Positions 1-8,061 are shown, numbered from the stretch's first letter. The stretch: DNA of 64,000 nt from Arthrobacter sp. ISL-85 (GCF_018613675.1 NZ_JAGGPQ010000005.1:310001-374000), one strand, 5' to 3'. Numbers and translations: made by a program. Notes: generated from the letters alone by a model not told the origin.

Positions 1-1524
1 GCCCGCAACTTCCTGTTCGGCCGGGGCTTCGACCGGGCAGCCGCGGAGCACTTCGGTTGCGGCTACGCCCCCCAAGGGTGGGACGGTCTCCTGAAGCACC
101 TTCGCGGCCGCGGCTTCACAGACGCCGAGCTCAAGCTCACCGGGATGTTCAGCGAAGGAAACCGGGGCATCTACGACCGTTTCCGCGGCCGCCTCATTTG
201 GCCCATCAAAGACATGGCCGGCGACACCATCGGCTTCGGCGCGCGCCGGCTCTATGAGGATGACCAGGGCCCCAAGTACCTCAACACCCCCGAAACCACG
301 CTCTACAAGAAGTCCCAGGTCCTCTACGGCATCGACCTGGCCAAGCGCAGCATCGCCAAGGACCGGCAGTTGGTGGTGGTGGAGGGCTACACCGACGTCA
401 TGGCCTGCCACCTTGCAGGAATTACGACGGCGGTAGCCACCTGCGGAACGGCGTTTGGCACCGAACACATCAAGATCGCGCGCCGGCTCCTGTCCGACGA
501 CGGCACCGGGGGAGAAGTGGTGTTCACCTTCGACGGCGACGCCGCCGGGCAGAAGGCGGCCCTGCGGGCCTTCGAAGAGGACCAGCGGTTCACCGCCCAG
601 ACGTACGTGGCCGTGGAACCCACCGGCGCCGACCCGTGCGACCTCCGGCTCAGCCGGGGGGATGAGGCGGTGCACGCCCTGATCCAGTCCCGGCGGCCGC
701 TGTTCGAGTTTGCCATCCGCAGCACGCTGAAGCAGTTCAACCTGGACACTGTCGAAGGCCGCGTCCAGGGCCTCAAGGCCTCCGTGCCGGTGGTGGCGGC
801 CATCCGCGACGCTTCCACCCGGACCGGCTACTGCCAGGCGCTGACCGGCTGGCTGGGCATGCCGGACCCCAACGAGGTCCTGCGCCTGGTCACCGCAGAA
901 GTGAAGAACGCCGCAAAACGCGGTGAACCGGGACGGTCACCGGCCCCGGGCCAGCAGCAGCCAAACGGCCCCGCCCGCCCAGCCCCCGCCCAACCCGGCG
1001 GCCCCGGCGTAGCTGCCGGGCCGTCGTCGGGCGTTGTTCCCTCCTTCCACCGCCCGGACCCGCGCGATCCTGTGGCTTCCATGGAGCGTCAGGCGCTGGA
1101 AGTGGCGCTGCAGCAGCCCTCCCTGCTGGCGGGCGGAGTCTGGGACCGCTTCGCCGCCGCCCGGTTCGCCATCCCCGCCTTCCAGGCCGTCCATGACGCA
1201 ATGCGTGCCACGGGCCCCGGCCTCACTGTCGATCCGGTGGGCTGGGTGGAGCACGTAATGAATGAGGTCCCGGAACCCCTGCGGCCGCTGGTGTCCGAGC
1301 TCGCCGTGGTGCCGCTGCCGGCCCACACAGAAGAAGCGGTGCTGAAGTACTGCCGCGACATCCTGTCCCGGCTTTTCGAACTCCAGATCACCCGGGTCAA
1401 GGCGGACAAAATGGGCCAGCTGCAGCGCCTGGACGCGGCGGCGGACCCGGAGACCTACCAGCGGCTCAACCGCGAACTGATGATGCTGGAAATGGAACGC
1501 CGGGCACTGCGGGCGGAGTCGTAG
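1..1524 (+). CDS. dnaG: DNA primase DnaG, 5' end outside window
   Basis: Synthesises RNA primers for replication. The reading frame is open from the first base, so the N-terminal zinc finger and the start codon lie upstream. The visible part begins in the catalytic core (ARNFLFGRGFD, then RGLIWPI-type RFRGRLIWPIKD). The TOPRIM domain follows, with VVVEGYTDVMA around bases 372-405 (conserved Glu) and FTFDGDAAG around 526-552 (metal-binding Asp). After a Pro/Gly-rich linker near bases 920-1040 comes the C-terminal helicase-interaction region. It ends in TAG just before a tRNA gene. Identification is secure; only the true length is unknown. Confidence 0.97.
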   Translation, partial: ARNFLFGRGFDRAAAEHFGCGYAPQGWDGLLKHLRGRGFTDAELKLTGMFSEGNRGIYDRFRGRLIWPIKDMAGDTIGFGARRLYEDDQGPKYLNTPETTLYKKSQVLYGIDLAKRSIAKDRQLVVVEGYTDVMACHLAGITTAVATCGTAFGTEHIKIARRLLSDDGTGGEVVFTFDGDAAGQKAALRAFEEDQRFTAQTYVAVEPTGADPCDLRLSRGDEAVHALIQSRRPLFEFAIRSTLKQFNLDTVEGRVQGLKASVPVVAAIRDASTRTGYCQALTGWLGMPDPNEVLRLVTAEVKNAAKRGEPGRSPAPGQQQPNGPARPAPAQPGGPGVAAGPSSGVVPSFHRPDPRDPVASMERQALEVALQQPSLLAGGVWDRFAAARFAIPAFQAVHDAMRATGPGLTVDPVGWVEHVMNEVPEPLRPLVSELAVVPLPAHTEEAVLKYCRDILSRLFELQITRVKADKMGQLQRLDAAADPETYQRLNRELMMLEMERRALRAES

Positions 1525-1599
1525 GCAGGGCCTGGTCCCCATGCCCGGAGGTGGGCCAGGTCACGGCAGTCCGATTTCGTGTCCGCGGCAAGTGTTTGC

Positions 1600-1605
1600 T
1601 AGGCT
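1600..1605 (+). promoter_or_regulatory. extended -10 box of first tRNA-Asn
   Basis: TG-C-TAGGCT ends 14 nt before the mature tRNA, giving a short 5' leader. The same TTTGCTA lead-in occurs before the second tRNA-Asn and the tRNA-Met of this window. No convincing -35 was found, which fits an extended -10 promoter. Functional assignment is inference. Confidence 0.5.
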
Positions 1606-1619
1606 AATACCCGCCTCAT

Positions 1620-1692
1620 TCCTCCTTAGCTCAATTGGCAGAGCATTCGACTGTTAATCGAAGGGTTGCTGGTTCAAGTCCAGCAGGAGGAG
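1620..1692 (+). tRNA. tRNA-Asn (GTT)
   Basis: A 73-nt cloverleaf. Acceptor stem TCCTCCT (1620-1626) pairs with AGGAGGA (1685-1691), with discriminator G at 1692. The anticodon stem TTCGA/TCGAA encloses loop CTGTTAA, anticodon GTT at 1653-1655. The T arm has the GGTTCAAGTCC motif. The CCA end is not encoded. It has its own extended -10 upstream and its own hairpin terminator downstream, so it is a single-gene transcription unit. An identical copy lies at 1815-1887. Confidence 0.97.
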
Positions 1693-1697
1693 CTTCC

Positions 1698-1731
1698 AAT
1701 CCCCGTTCCGGCTTCCGGAACGGGGATTTTT
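1698..1731 (+). terminator. intrinsic terminator after first tRNA-Asn
   Basis: Perfect 13-bp stem ATCCCCGTTCCGG / CCGGAACGGGGAT (1699-1711 / 1715-1727), loop CTT, followed by TTTTGC. Starts 6 nt after the tRNA end. Confidence 0.9.
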
Positions 1732-1794
1732 GCTTCCGGGCAGGGCGTCTGGGCCCGGAAAACCGCCGATTTCCCTTGGGCCGGAAACCTTTGC

Positions 1795-1800
1795 TAATGT
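1795..1800 (+). promoter_or_regulatory. extended -10 box of second tRNA-Asn
   Basis: TG-C-TAATGT, 14 nt before the mature tRNA, with the same TTTGCTA context as the first copy. This supports independent transcription of the two tRNA genes. Confidence 0.5.
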
Positions 1801-1814
1801 CATACCTGCTTCAT

Positions 1815-1887
1815 TCCTCCTTAGCTCAATTGGCAGAGCATTCGACTGTTAATCGAAGGGTTGCTGGTTCAAGTCCAGCAGGAGGAG
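1815..1887 (+). tRNA. tRNA-Asn (GTT), second copy
   Basis: Base-for-base identical to the tRNA-Asn 195 bp upstream over all 73 positions: acceptor TCCTCCT/AGGAGGA, anticodon GTT at 1848-1850, discriminator G. The flanks are different apart from the TTTGCTA promoter core and a few bases (CATT) directly before the gene. CCA is not encoded. It has a separate promoter and terminator. Confidence 0.97.
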
Positions 1888-1894
1888 CGCTACG

Positions 1895-1935
1895 AAAAAT
1901 CCCCGTTCCTCCGGCTGGAGGAGCGGGGATTTTTT
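1895..1935 (+). terminator. intrinsic terminator after second tRNA-Asn
   Basis: Long hairpin AAAAATCCCCG...CGGGGATTTTTT with an inner CTCC/GGAG extension, followed by a T run (1930-1935). The A-rich upstream arm makes it potentially bidirectional, so it may also serve the gene on the opposite strand that ends at 1956. Confidence 0.9.
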
Positions 1936-1955
1936 CTTTCGCGGGCCGCAGCGGG

Positions 1956-2363
1956 TTAGACGAAATCCATTTCCACTTGCAGGAACCTTTCCGCTTCGGC
2001 AATGGCGGCCTGGAAAGCTTCATGCTCCGTGGGCGACTTCCGCGGTTCGCGCGGGCTCCATTCGTGCGGCGCGGAGTGGATCCGCACAAAGCCGGCGTCC
2101 GGGGGAGCGTAGAAAATCCCGAACCGCTGCACCGGCCATTCGGGCGAGGTTTCCGGCGCCACCAGCAGGGCCGCATTGAACGCGGGATTGAACCATTGGG
2201 CGATGGGCCGGCGCCGGTCCTCCGTGAACAACCCTGCCGCATACAGGGCCGCCGACTGTTGCCCCGCCTGCGCGCACAGCCGCTCCCACCACAGTGGCAG
2301 AATCCGGGCGTCGCACCGTTGCCATGTGGCCGGAAGTGGCGGTTGGTTCTGCCAGTTGGGCAC
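1956..2363 (-). CDS. conserved hypothetical protein
   Basis: A soluble 135-residue protein that I cannot assign to a named family. It is Trp/Pro-rich at the N-terminus (MPNWQNQPPLPATW), has a central NPAFNAALLV segment and ends in a helical AFQAAIAEAERFLQVE stretch. No signal peptide or membrane segment is visible. The start is GTG; 6 nt upstream on this strand lies TAAAAT (2375-2370), a good -10 box, so the mRNA is probably leaderless. Codon use matches real genes here, and the other long frames in the stretch lack that. Function unknown. Confidence 0.65.
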   Translation of the reverse strand: MPNWQNQPPLPATWQRCDARILPLWWERLCAQAGQQSAALYAAGLFTEDRRRPIAQWFNPAFNAALLVAPETSPEWPVQRFGIFYAPPDAGFVRIHSAPHEWSPREPRKSPTEHEAFQAAIAEAERFLQVEMDFV

Positions 2364-2441
2364 GGCATCATTTTATCGCGGGAGGGGGCCGGACGGCAGG
2401 GAAAGCCGCACCCCGCCGGAACATCGATCCGGTCAGGTTGT

Positions 2442-2636
2442 TCAGCGGCGGCCGCGGGAGCGTGGCTTCCTTGTGCCAGGGTTCACCCGGTACAGGAGCG
2501 CGGCGCCAGCCAGCGTCCCCAGGATGATGCCCCAGGCGGGGTTGCCCAGGGCGCGGCCGGCGAAATAGCCAATGACGGCGCCAAGCACCGCCCCGAGGAA
2601 GAGTCCCCTTCCGTTGCGGTGCGGTCTGCGGCTCAT
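2442..2636 (-). CDS. small glycine-zipper-like membrane protein
   Basis: 64 residues: a basic N-terminus (MSRRPHRNGRG), two hydrophobic segments rich in spaced small residues (GAVLGAVIGYFAGRALG around 15-31 and WGIILGTLAGAALLY around 35-49) and a strongly basic tail. An AGGCAGG ribosome site precedes the ATG. The spacing of Gly/Ala suggests tight helix packing, as in glycine-zipper proteins. It could be a small inner-membrane protein; no specific function can be read. Confidence 0.6.
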   Translation of the reverse strand: MSRRPHRNGRGLFLGAVLGAVIGYFAGRALGNPAWGIILGTLAGAALLYRVNPGTRKPRSRGRR

Positions 2637-2699
2637 TGCCTGCCTTTCGAGTATGGCCGGGTGGTGGATTGCCCGCGCCCAGCAGATCGGGGGTACGGC

Positions 2700-3923
2700 C
2701 TAGTGGATCGAGGGTACCGTGCGCGGTCGGACCACCAGCCACAGTGCTGCGATCGCCAGCAGGATGCAGGCCGCCTGCACTGCTCCCATGGGCGCGGCGC
2801 TGGTGATGCCAAGCCAACCCACCACGGGGGAGATGAGCCCGGCCATGAGGAATGTCGCCGCTCCCAGCAGCGAGGCTGCCGTTCCGGCCTGGGCTGCGTG
2901 TCCGGCCAGGGCCAGCACCTGGACGCAGGGGAACATGAAGCCTGTGCCCATAATGTAGAACCACAGCGGGACCATGACGCCCCACAGCCCCAGGCCCGCC
3001 CGGTCGAAGACCACGATCAGCAAGGCCATGAGGAACATCCAGGCCGTGGCGCCGGCCAGGATCCACTGCGGCGGGACAATCCTGATGAGCCGGGAACTGG
3101 TCTGCACGCCGGCCACGATGCCCAGGGAATTGATGCCAAAGAGCAGCCCGTACTGCTGTGCGGAGAAGCCGAACACGTCCTGGAAAAGGAAGGGCGACGC
3201 TGAGAGATAGGTGAAGAGGCCGCCGAAGTTGAAGCCCGCCACCATCAGCAGCCCCACGAAGATCCGATCGCTGAACAGTGTCCTGTAGCGTTGCCGGATG
3301 GTCATTCCGCTCCGGCCCCGCTTCTCCGGCGGAAGCGTTTCACGCACCAGGAGCAGCGCGGCCACGATCACCAAAGTCCCGTAGGCAGCCAGGAACACGA
3401 AGATGCCCGGCCATGGCATCACCAGGAGCAGCTGTGAGCCGATGACGGGGGCAAGGATGGGTGCCAGCCCGTTGACCAGGGACATCCGGGAGAACATCCG
3501 CACCATGGCGTAGCCGGAAAACAGGTCACGCACCATGGCCATCGCCACCACGCCGCCGCCGGCCGCGCCAACCCCCATCAGCACACGGAAGATGCCCAGG
3601 GTGGTGATGTCCGAGGACAAAGCGGCGCCCAGGGATGCTGCGATGTGCACGGCCGTGGCCAGGATCAGGGGAGTGCGCCGGCCGAACTTGTCGCTGAAGG
3701 GGCCCACAACCAGTTGCCCGAATGCGAAACCGACCGTGGTGCCTGCCAGGGTGAGCTGGACCTGGGCCTCGGTCACCCCCAGGCTTGCCTCCAGCGCCGG
3801 AAAGGCGGGCAGGTAGAGGTCGATGGTGAATGGACCGAGGGCCGTCAAGGCGCCCAGGAGGAGGATGTACAGGAGCTTCCGGCGACGGCTCAGCAGGTCG
3901 CCCGGATTGGGGGGATTGGTCAC
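2700..3923 (-). CDS. Bcr/CflA-family MFS drug exporter
   Basis: Proton-driven efflux of small hydrophobic drugs is the usual role of this family. The frame encodes about 12 hydrophobic segments. Between TM2 and TM3 is the MFS signature GPFSDKFGRRTPL, and near the N-terminus the Bcr-type TIDLYLPAFPALEASLG, in which the TM1 Asp is typical of drug/H+ antiporters. I chose the GTG at 3921-3923 (VTNPPNPGDLL) because the hydrophobic core begins soon after and an AGGA lies upstream. An ATG at 3962 or the far ATG at 4082 would add a non-conserved tail. It is divergent from the membrane protein at 4103. Substrate unknown. Confidence 0.85.
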   Translation of the reverse strand: MTNPPNPGDLLSRRRKLLYILLLGALTALGPFTIDLYLPAFPALEASLGVTEAQVQLTLAGTTVGFAFGQLVVGPFSDKFGRRTPLILATAVHIAASLGAALSSDITTLGIFRVLMGVGAAGGGVVAMAMVRDLFSGYAMVRMFSRMSLVNGLAPILAPVIGSQLLLVMPWPGIFVFLAAYGTLVIVAALLLVRETLPPEKRGRSGMTIRQRYRTLFSDRIFVGLLMVAGFNFGGLFTYLSASPFLFQDVFGFSAQQYGLLFGINSLGIVAGVQTSSRLIRIVPPQWILAGATAWMFLMALLIVVFDRAGLGLWGVMVPLWFYIMGTGFMFPCVQVLALAGHAAQAGTAASLLGAATFLMAGLISPVVGWLGITSAAPMGAVQAACILLAIAALWLVVRPRTVPSIH

Positions 3924-4102
3924 GGAGAACAATCCTAGGCCGGGTCGAGGCGGTTTTTGCATCGTTGTAGGCCGCGCCGTCCGGCAAGCCCCCAAGTTCG
4001 CCCTGAACCTGAATGGTAGTTTTGGTGGCGTGGACTGTGCGGCTGCACATCTCCGCAGCAAACGGATGCAGTATCGACCCATGAACCAGTAAGGCGGAAC
4101 CG

Positions 4103-4954
4103 ATGAGCGGACGTCACAGCGGGCGTACCAGCCCGGGATTGCGCATCACTGCGCTGCCCGGGACGGCAAGACTCCTTTTCCGGTTGGCCCCCCGCCAGCT
4201 CAACGACGAGATCGCCTTCGCCAAGATTGAACTCAAACGCAAGGGAATTCAGGTGGGGGTGGCGGCGGCCTTCTTCGCCGTGGCGCTTCTGTTCCTTGCG
4301 TTCCTGGTGGTTGGCCTGATCGTTGCCGCCATCATGGGGCTGGCCACCATCATGCCCGCCTGGCTGGCAGCCCTCCTGGTCTCAGCGGCATTCCTGCTGA
4401 TAGCCCTCATCGGCGGCCTGGTTGGCCTCGCGAGGTTCAAGAAGGCCATGCCGCTGATGCCGGAGGAAACCATCCGCGGCATCAGGCACGATATCGGGAT
4501 TGCCCGCGAGGGTTCTGCCTTCAACCCGGCCATCCTTGATCCGGCGAGCCCTGAGGCCAAGGCTGCGAAGGCTGCGAAGGCCGAAGCAGCGGCAAAGGCC
4601 AAGGCGGAGAAGGAAGCCAAGGCCGCCCGGGACGATCAGGAGTTCCCGCACGCGTCCGAACCTGAGCTGGTGCGCCGGCTGAGCCAGCGCCGCCACCACC
4701 TCACAGAGGTACGCGACGAACTTGGTACGGAGCTGGATGTGAAGACCCAGGCCCGGTACGTGCTGGCGGCCGCCCAGGTCAAGGCGCGCGAGGGCCAGGT
4801 GCTGGCGCAGCGCGGCGTGGACGCGGCCGGACAGAGGCTTGCGGCCATCTCCGGATCCGCTGACCTGTCCAGGCGCTGGAAGCCGCTGACGGCCTTTGTT
4901 GCCGCCGGGACGGTCCTGGTGGTCCTCCTGCGCCGGCTCCTGCGCTCCAACTAG
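4103..4954 (+). CDS. holin-like (PF07332-type) membrane protein with DUF3618 C-terminus
   Basis: 283 residues. The N-terminal half has ARLLFRLAPRQLNDEIAFAKIELKRKG followed by two long membrane helices (about 50-80 and 88-112), the layout of actinobacterial holin-X/phage-holin-3-6 proteins. A charged Ala/Lys helix (EAKAAKAAKAEAAAKAKAEKEAK) links to a C-terminal DUF3618-like part (RRHHLTEVRDELGTELDVKTQARYV), and a third hydrophobic segment closes the protein. In many genomes these two units are separate adjacent genes, so this may be a fusion. Despite the family name there is no phage context here. Probably an envelope protein of unknown role. Confidence 0.75.
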   Translation: MSGRHSGRTSPGLRITALPGTARLLFRLAPRQLNDEIAFAKIELKRKGIQVGVAAAFFAVALLFLAFLVVGLIVAAIMGLATIMPAWLAALLVSAAFLLIALIGGLVGLARFKKAMPLMPEETIRGIRHDIGIAREGSAFNPAILDPASPEAKAAKAAKAEAAAKAKAEKEAKAARDDQEFPHASEPELVRRLSQRRHHLTEVRDELGTELDVKTQARYVLAAAQVKAREGQVLAQRGVDAAGQRLAAISGSADLSRRWKPLTAFVAAGTVLVVLLRRLLRSN

Positions 4955-5068
4955 GCTCTGTCCGGTGGCAGCGTTCCGGCGCGCATCCCTTGGGCGGACG
5001 TGGTTCCGGCCAAAGAAGGCATAACCGAAAGACCGCGCTGCGGCACAGCAGGAAGGAGAGGGGGACGG

Positions 5069-5692
5069 GTGAAGTTCATTGGTGCAGGCGCCCGCCCCGG
5101 CCGTCCGCAGGTGGACCATGACCGCGTGGCCACTATTCCCAACCTGCTCACCGTGGTGCGGTTCATGGGTGTTCCGCTCTTCATCTGGCTTGTCCTGGGC
5201 CAAAAGGAATACGGGGCCGGAGTGGTCGTCCTTGCGGTCATGGCGGGGACGGACTGGATTGACGGCTATATCGCCCGCCGGTTCGACCAAGCCTCCAAGC
5301 TTGGCCGGGTCCTTGACCCTCTTGCAGACCGCCTTGCCCTGCTGGCGGTGGCGTTCACCCTGCTGATTGCCGGCGTCGTGCATTGGGCGTACCTGGCTGC
5401 GCTGGTGGTACCCGATGCCGTCCTGCTGGTATTGACGCTCTCTCTCTTCCACGGCCACCCGGACCTTCCGGTCAGCGTGGTGGGCAAGGTGCGGACCGGG
5501 CTGCTGCTGCTGGGCACGCCGCTGCTGGTCCTCTCCCGCCTGGACACCGGGTTCTCCGGCCAACTCTTCGCCGCGGCCTGGGTGGTGCTGGGCCTGGGCC
5601 TTGTTGGCCACTGGATTGCTGCCTACAACTACTTTTGGGCCATGCTGCGCAAGGGCCGGGAACAGAAACAGCACGACGGCGGGAACGACTGA
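5069..5692 (+). CDS. CDP-alcohol phosphatidyltransferase family protein
   Basis: Membrane enzyme that transfers a phosphatidyl group from CDP-diacylglycerol to an alcohol. The full family signature is present: D62, D65-G66, A69-R70, G79, D83 and D87 (DWIDGYIARR...GRVLDPLAD), surrounded by about six hydrophobic segments. The GTG at 5069 is preceded by GGAAGGAGAGGGG and gives 207 residues; the GTG at 5000 would add a non-conserved tail. The stop overlaps the ATG of the next gene (TGATG), so the two are translationally coupled. The acceptor cannot be read; phosphatidylglycerol-phosphate or phosphatidylinositol-phosphate synthesis are possibilities. Confidence 0.85.
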   Translation: MKFIGAGARPGRPQVDHDRVATIPNLLTVVRFMGVPLFIWLVLGQKEYGAGVVVLAVMAGTDWIDGYIARRFDQASKLGRVLDPLADRLALLAVAFTLLIAGVVHWAYLAALVVPDAVLLVLTLSLFHGHPDLPVSVVGKVRTGLLLLGTPLLVLSRLDTGFSGQLFAAAWVVLGLGLVGHWIAAYNYFWAMLRKGREQKQHDGGND

Positions 5693-6600
5693 TGGTGTGG
5701 CTTGCCGTGGGCCTGGCGGTACTTGGCGCCTTCTGCCTGGCTTTGGGGGCCCAGCGCCAGGGCAGCGCCGTCAAAGCCGATACCGGCGGCCTGGCCCTGA
5801 GCTCCAACGGCTTCCTGCGCCTCCTGCGCAATCCCCGCTGGATGCTCGGACTCCTGCTGCTGTGCACCGGCATGGCCATGAACGCCGTCGCCCTGGTCTC
5901 CGCACCACTGACGGTGATCCAGCCCATCGGCGCCATTGCCCTGGTGATCACCACGGTGGTCAACGCCCGGGACCAGGACCTGACCATCAACCGCGCCACG
6001 GCCGTGTCCATTGGCGCCTGCGTCACCGGATCGGCGCTCTTCGTCCTCCTGGCGGTCAACGTGACCCAGGAAAACCACCATGTCAGCCCGGAGGACGAGC
6101 TCACCATCGTGCTGCTGCTGGCCCTGGCCGTGGGGCTGTTCGGCACGCTGGCTGTCACGTTCAAGCACCGGATGAACGCGTTCATCTACATCCTCGGCGC
6201 CGGCATCCTGTTCGGCTTCGTGGCAGTCCTCACCCGGATCATCGGCAAGCACCTCCTGGATCCGAATGGGCTCTTCCTGCTTAACGTCCAGTGGTATTCC
6301 GTGGTGGCCATCATCGCGGCCGGGGGCCTGGGGTCCTGGTTCGTGCAGAACGCGTACTCCACCGGGCCGCCGGACCTGGTGATTGCCGGACTCACCGTGG
6401 TGGACCCCATGGTGGGCATTGCCATCGGCGTCATCATCCTGGGCGAACTGCGCCCCGATGTGCATGCAGTTATGGCCATTGCGATGGGAACGGCTGCCTG
6501 CCTTGCTATCGTTGGGGTTATCGCCCTTTCCCGGCACCACCCGGAGGTCACCAAGCGCAGGAAGGATGCGCGGAAGGCTTCCGGAAGGCCGTCGCACTAG
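5692..6600 (+). CDS. DMT-superfamily multi-pass membrane protein
   Basis: 302 residues with nine to ten hydrophobic helices in two similar halves. Each half ends in a hydrophobic pair such as SAPLTVIQPIGAIALVITTV (first half) and GLTVVDPMVGIAIGVIILGE (second half), the pattern of drug/metabolite or NIPA-like transporters. The tail is basic and cytoplasmic (RHHPEVTKRRKDARK). It starts inside the stop of the phosphatidyltransferase (TGATG), so the pair form an operon, and the glycosyltransferase follows 112 nt later. The context suggests a lipid-linked substrate or membrane partner rather than a drug exporter; that is inference. Confidence 0.75.
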   Translation: MVWLAVGLAVLGAFCLALGAQRQGSAVKADTGGLALSSNGFLRLLRNPRWMLGLLLLCTGMAMNAVALVSAPLTVIQPIGAIALVITTVVNARDQDLTINRATAVSIGACVTGSALFVLLAVNVTQENHHVSPEDELTIVLLLALAVGLFGTLAVTFKHRMNAFIYILGAGILFGFVAVLTRIIGKHLLDPNGLFLLNVQWYSVVAIIAAGGLGSWFVQNAYSTGPPDLVIAGLTVVDPMVGIAIGVIILGELRPDVHAVMAIAMGTAACLAIVGVIALSRHHPEVTKRRKDARKASGRPSH

Positions 6601-6712
6601 TACATTCCCGTCCGAATCCAGCAATTCCACGAAGCCCGGCGCCCCTGCGCCAGCGGCCAACCGTGCTGTCAGTTCCACGCTGTCCGCACCGTGACCATCA
6701 GGAGCACTCCCC

Positions 6713-7909
6713 ATGACCACGCCAGCCGACCAGCGTCCCCTGACCATCCTGATCGCGGCGGACACCTATCCGCCGGATGTCAACGGCGCTGCCCAGTTTG
6801 GGTACCGTCTGGCCAAGGGAATGACTGCCCGGGGCCATAACGTCCATGTCCTGGCGTCCCGCGACAGCAAGGGAAAGAGCTTCACGGAGTTTCGCGAGGA
6901 AGCAACCGTGCACCGGCTCCGCTCGCACAGGGCGTTCACGCACGAGAGCTTCCGCCTCTGCTTCCCCTGGGAAATCAAGAAGGAAATCAGCCTGCTCTTC
7001 GACCGGGTGAAGCCTGACGTGGTGCACATCCAGAGCCACTACATGATCGGCGAACACGTACTTTATGAGGCCGTAAAGCGCGGAGTGCGCATCGTGGCCA
7101 CCAACCACTTCATGCCCGAAAACCTTAACCCCTTCCTGCCGTTCCCGCAGTGGTTCAAGGACATCATTGGGCGGATCTCCTGGAAGGACATGGGCAAGGT
7201 CATGGGCCAGGCGGACGTGGTGACCACCCCCACACCCCTGGCGGCCAGGGCCATGCACGAACACGCTTTCCTGCGGAAGGTGCTCCCGCTGTCCAACGGC
7301 ATCGACTCCGCTGCCTATGAGCTGAAGCCCGGCGAGCACATCGAGCCGCATGCCCACCCCACAGTGCTGTTCGCCGGACGCCTGGCGGAGGAAAAGCATG
7401 TGGACGTGCTCGTCGAGGCCATCGGCAAAACGCCGCCCGAGCTGAACGTGCACCTGGAGATCGTGGGCGGCGGCGAAGTGCGCTCCGCCCTGGAGGACCT
7501 CGTCCGGCGGCTTGGACTCACCAACCGGGTCAAGTTCCTGGGCCTTGCCAGCGATGATGAACTGCGTACCGCCTACATCCGGGCCGACCTGTTCTGCATG
7601 CCCGGAACCGCGGAACTGCAGTCCCTTGTGACCCTGGAAGCGATGTCCGCCTCCACTCCTGTGGTCCTGGCCGACGCCATGGCGCTCCCGCACTTGGTGC
7701 GCGACGGCGCAAACGGCTACCTTTTCACGCCCAACGACAGCGATGACCTCGCCAAGAAGATCACCCAGGTCCTGGAACTGCCGAAGGACGAACAGCGCGC
7801 CATGGGCCGGGCAAGCCGGCAGATGGTGGAACCGCACAGCATCCAGGGAACGCTGCAGACCTTCGAGGACCTGTACCGCGGCGCCTCTTACGAGGACAAA
7901 GTGGTCTGA
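6713..7909 (+). CDS. GT4-family glycosyltransferase
   Basis: A retaining GT-B fold glycosyltransferase of 398 residues. The N-terminal motif is TYPPDVNGAAQFGYRLAKGMTARGH. The C-terminal nucleotide-sugar domain carries the EX7E motif (E301 ... E309, ELQSLVTLE), and VLFAGRLAEEKHVDVLVEAI opens that domain. This resembles the PimB/MgtA-like mannosyl- and glucosyltransferases acting on membrane lipids. GGAGC lies 8 nt before the ATG. Being downstream of a phosphatidyltransferase and a DMT membrane protein, it probably glycosylates a lipid acceptor at the inner membrane face. Sugar and acceptor are not readable. Confidence 0.85.
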   Translation: MTTPADQRPLTILIAADTYPPDVNGAAQFGYRLAKGMTARGHNVHVLASRDSKGKSFTEFREEATVHRLRSHRAFTHESFRLCFPWEIKKEISLLFDRVKPDVVHIQSHYMIGEHVLYEAVKRGVRIVATNHFMPENLNPFLPFPQWFKDIIGRISWKDMGKVMGQADVVTTPTPLAARAMHEHAFLRKVLPLSNGIDSAAYELKPGEHIEPHAHPTVLFAGRLAEEKHVDVLVEAIGKTPPELNVHLEIVGGGEVRSALEDLVRRLGLTNRVKFLGLASDDELRTAYIRADLFCMPGTAELQSLVTLEAMSASTPVVLADAMALPHLVRDGANGYLFTPNDSDDLAKKITQVLELPKDEQRAMGRASRQMVEPHSIQGTLQTFEDLYRGASYEDKVV

Positions 7910-7927
7910 ACCCTTTCCCGGGTTTGC

Positions 7928-7933
7928 TAGAGT
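7928..7933 (+). promoter_or_regulatory. extended -10 box of tRNA-Met
   Basis: TG-C-TAGAGT within GGTTTGCTAGAGT, the same TTTGCTA core as before both tRNA-Asn genes. The predicted leader is longer here (about 45 nt). Confidence 0.45.
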
Positions 7934-7982
7934 GTTTTTGCCCTGCCGGAGCGTGGCTGTTTGAACACGTGCCCCGGGGCTT

Positions 7983-8056
7983 GGGGCTATAGCTCAGCTG
8001 GTTAGAGCGCGGGACTCATAATCCTAAGGTCCTCGGTTCAAGTCCGAGTAGCCCTA
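7983..8056 (+). tRNA. tRNA-Met (CAT)
   Basis: 74 nt. Acceptor GGGGCTA (7983-7989) pairs with TAGCCCT (8049-8055), with one G-T pair at the end and discriminator A. The D arm is AGCTCAGCTGGTTAGAGC. The anticodon loop CTCATAA has CAT at 8017-8019. The T arm has GGTTCAAGTCC. A C1-A72 mismatch is absent, so this is not an initiator. Most likely elongator Met; an Ile tRNA with CAT modified to lysidine is the alternative and cannot be excluded by eye. CCA is not fully encoded. Confidence 0.93.
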
Positions 8057-8061
8057 CCGAC

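Noticed and set aside
1635..3203. 522-codon frame running through both tRNA-Asn genes
   Set aside because: It translates the tRNAs themselves (the same peptide appears twice) and then the antisense of an MFS gene.
4103..4954. Holin-like protein as evidence of a prophage
   Set aside because: No other phage-type gene, integrase or attachment site is near; actinobacterial proteins of this family are ordinary chromosomal genes.
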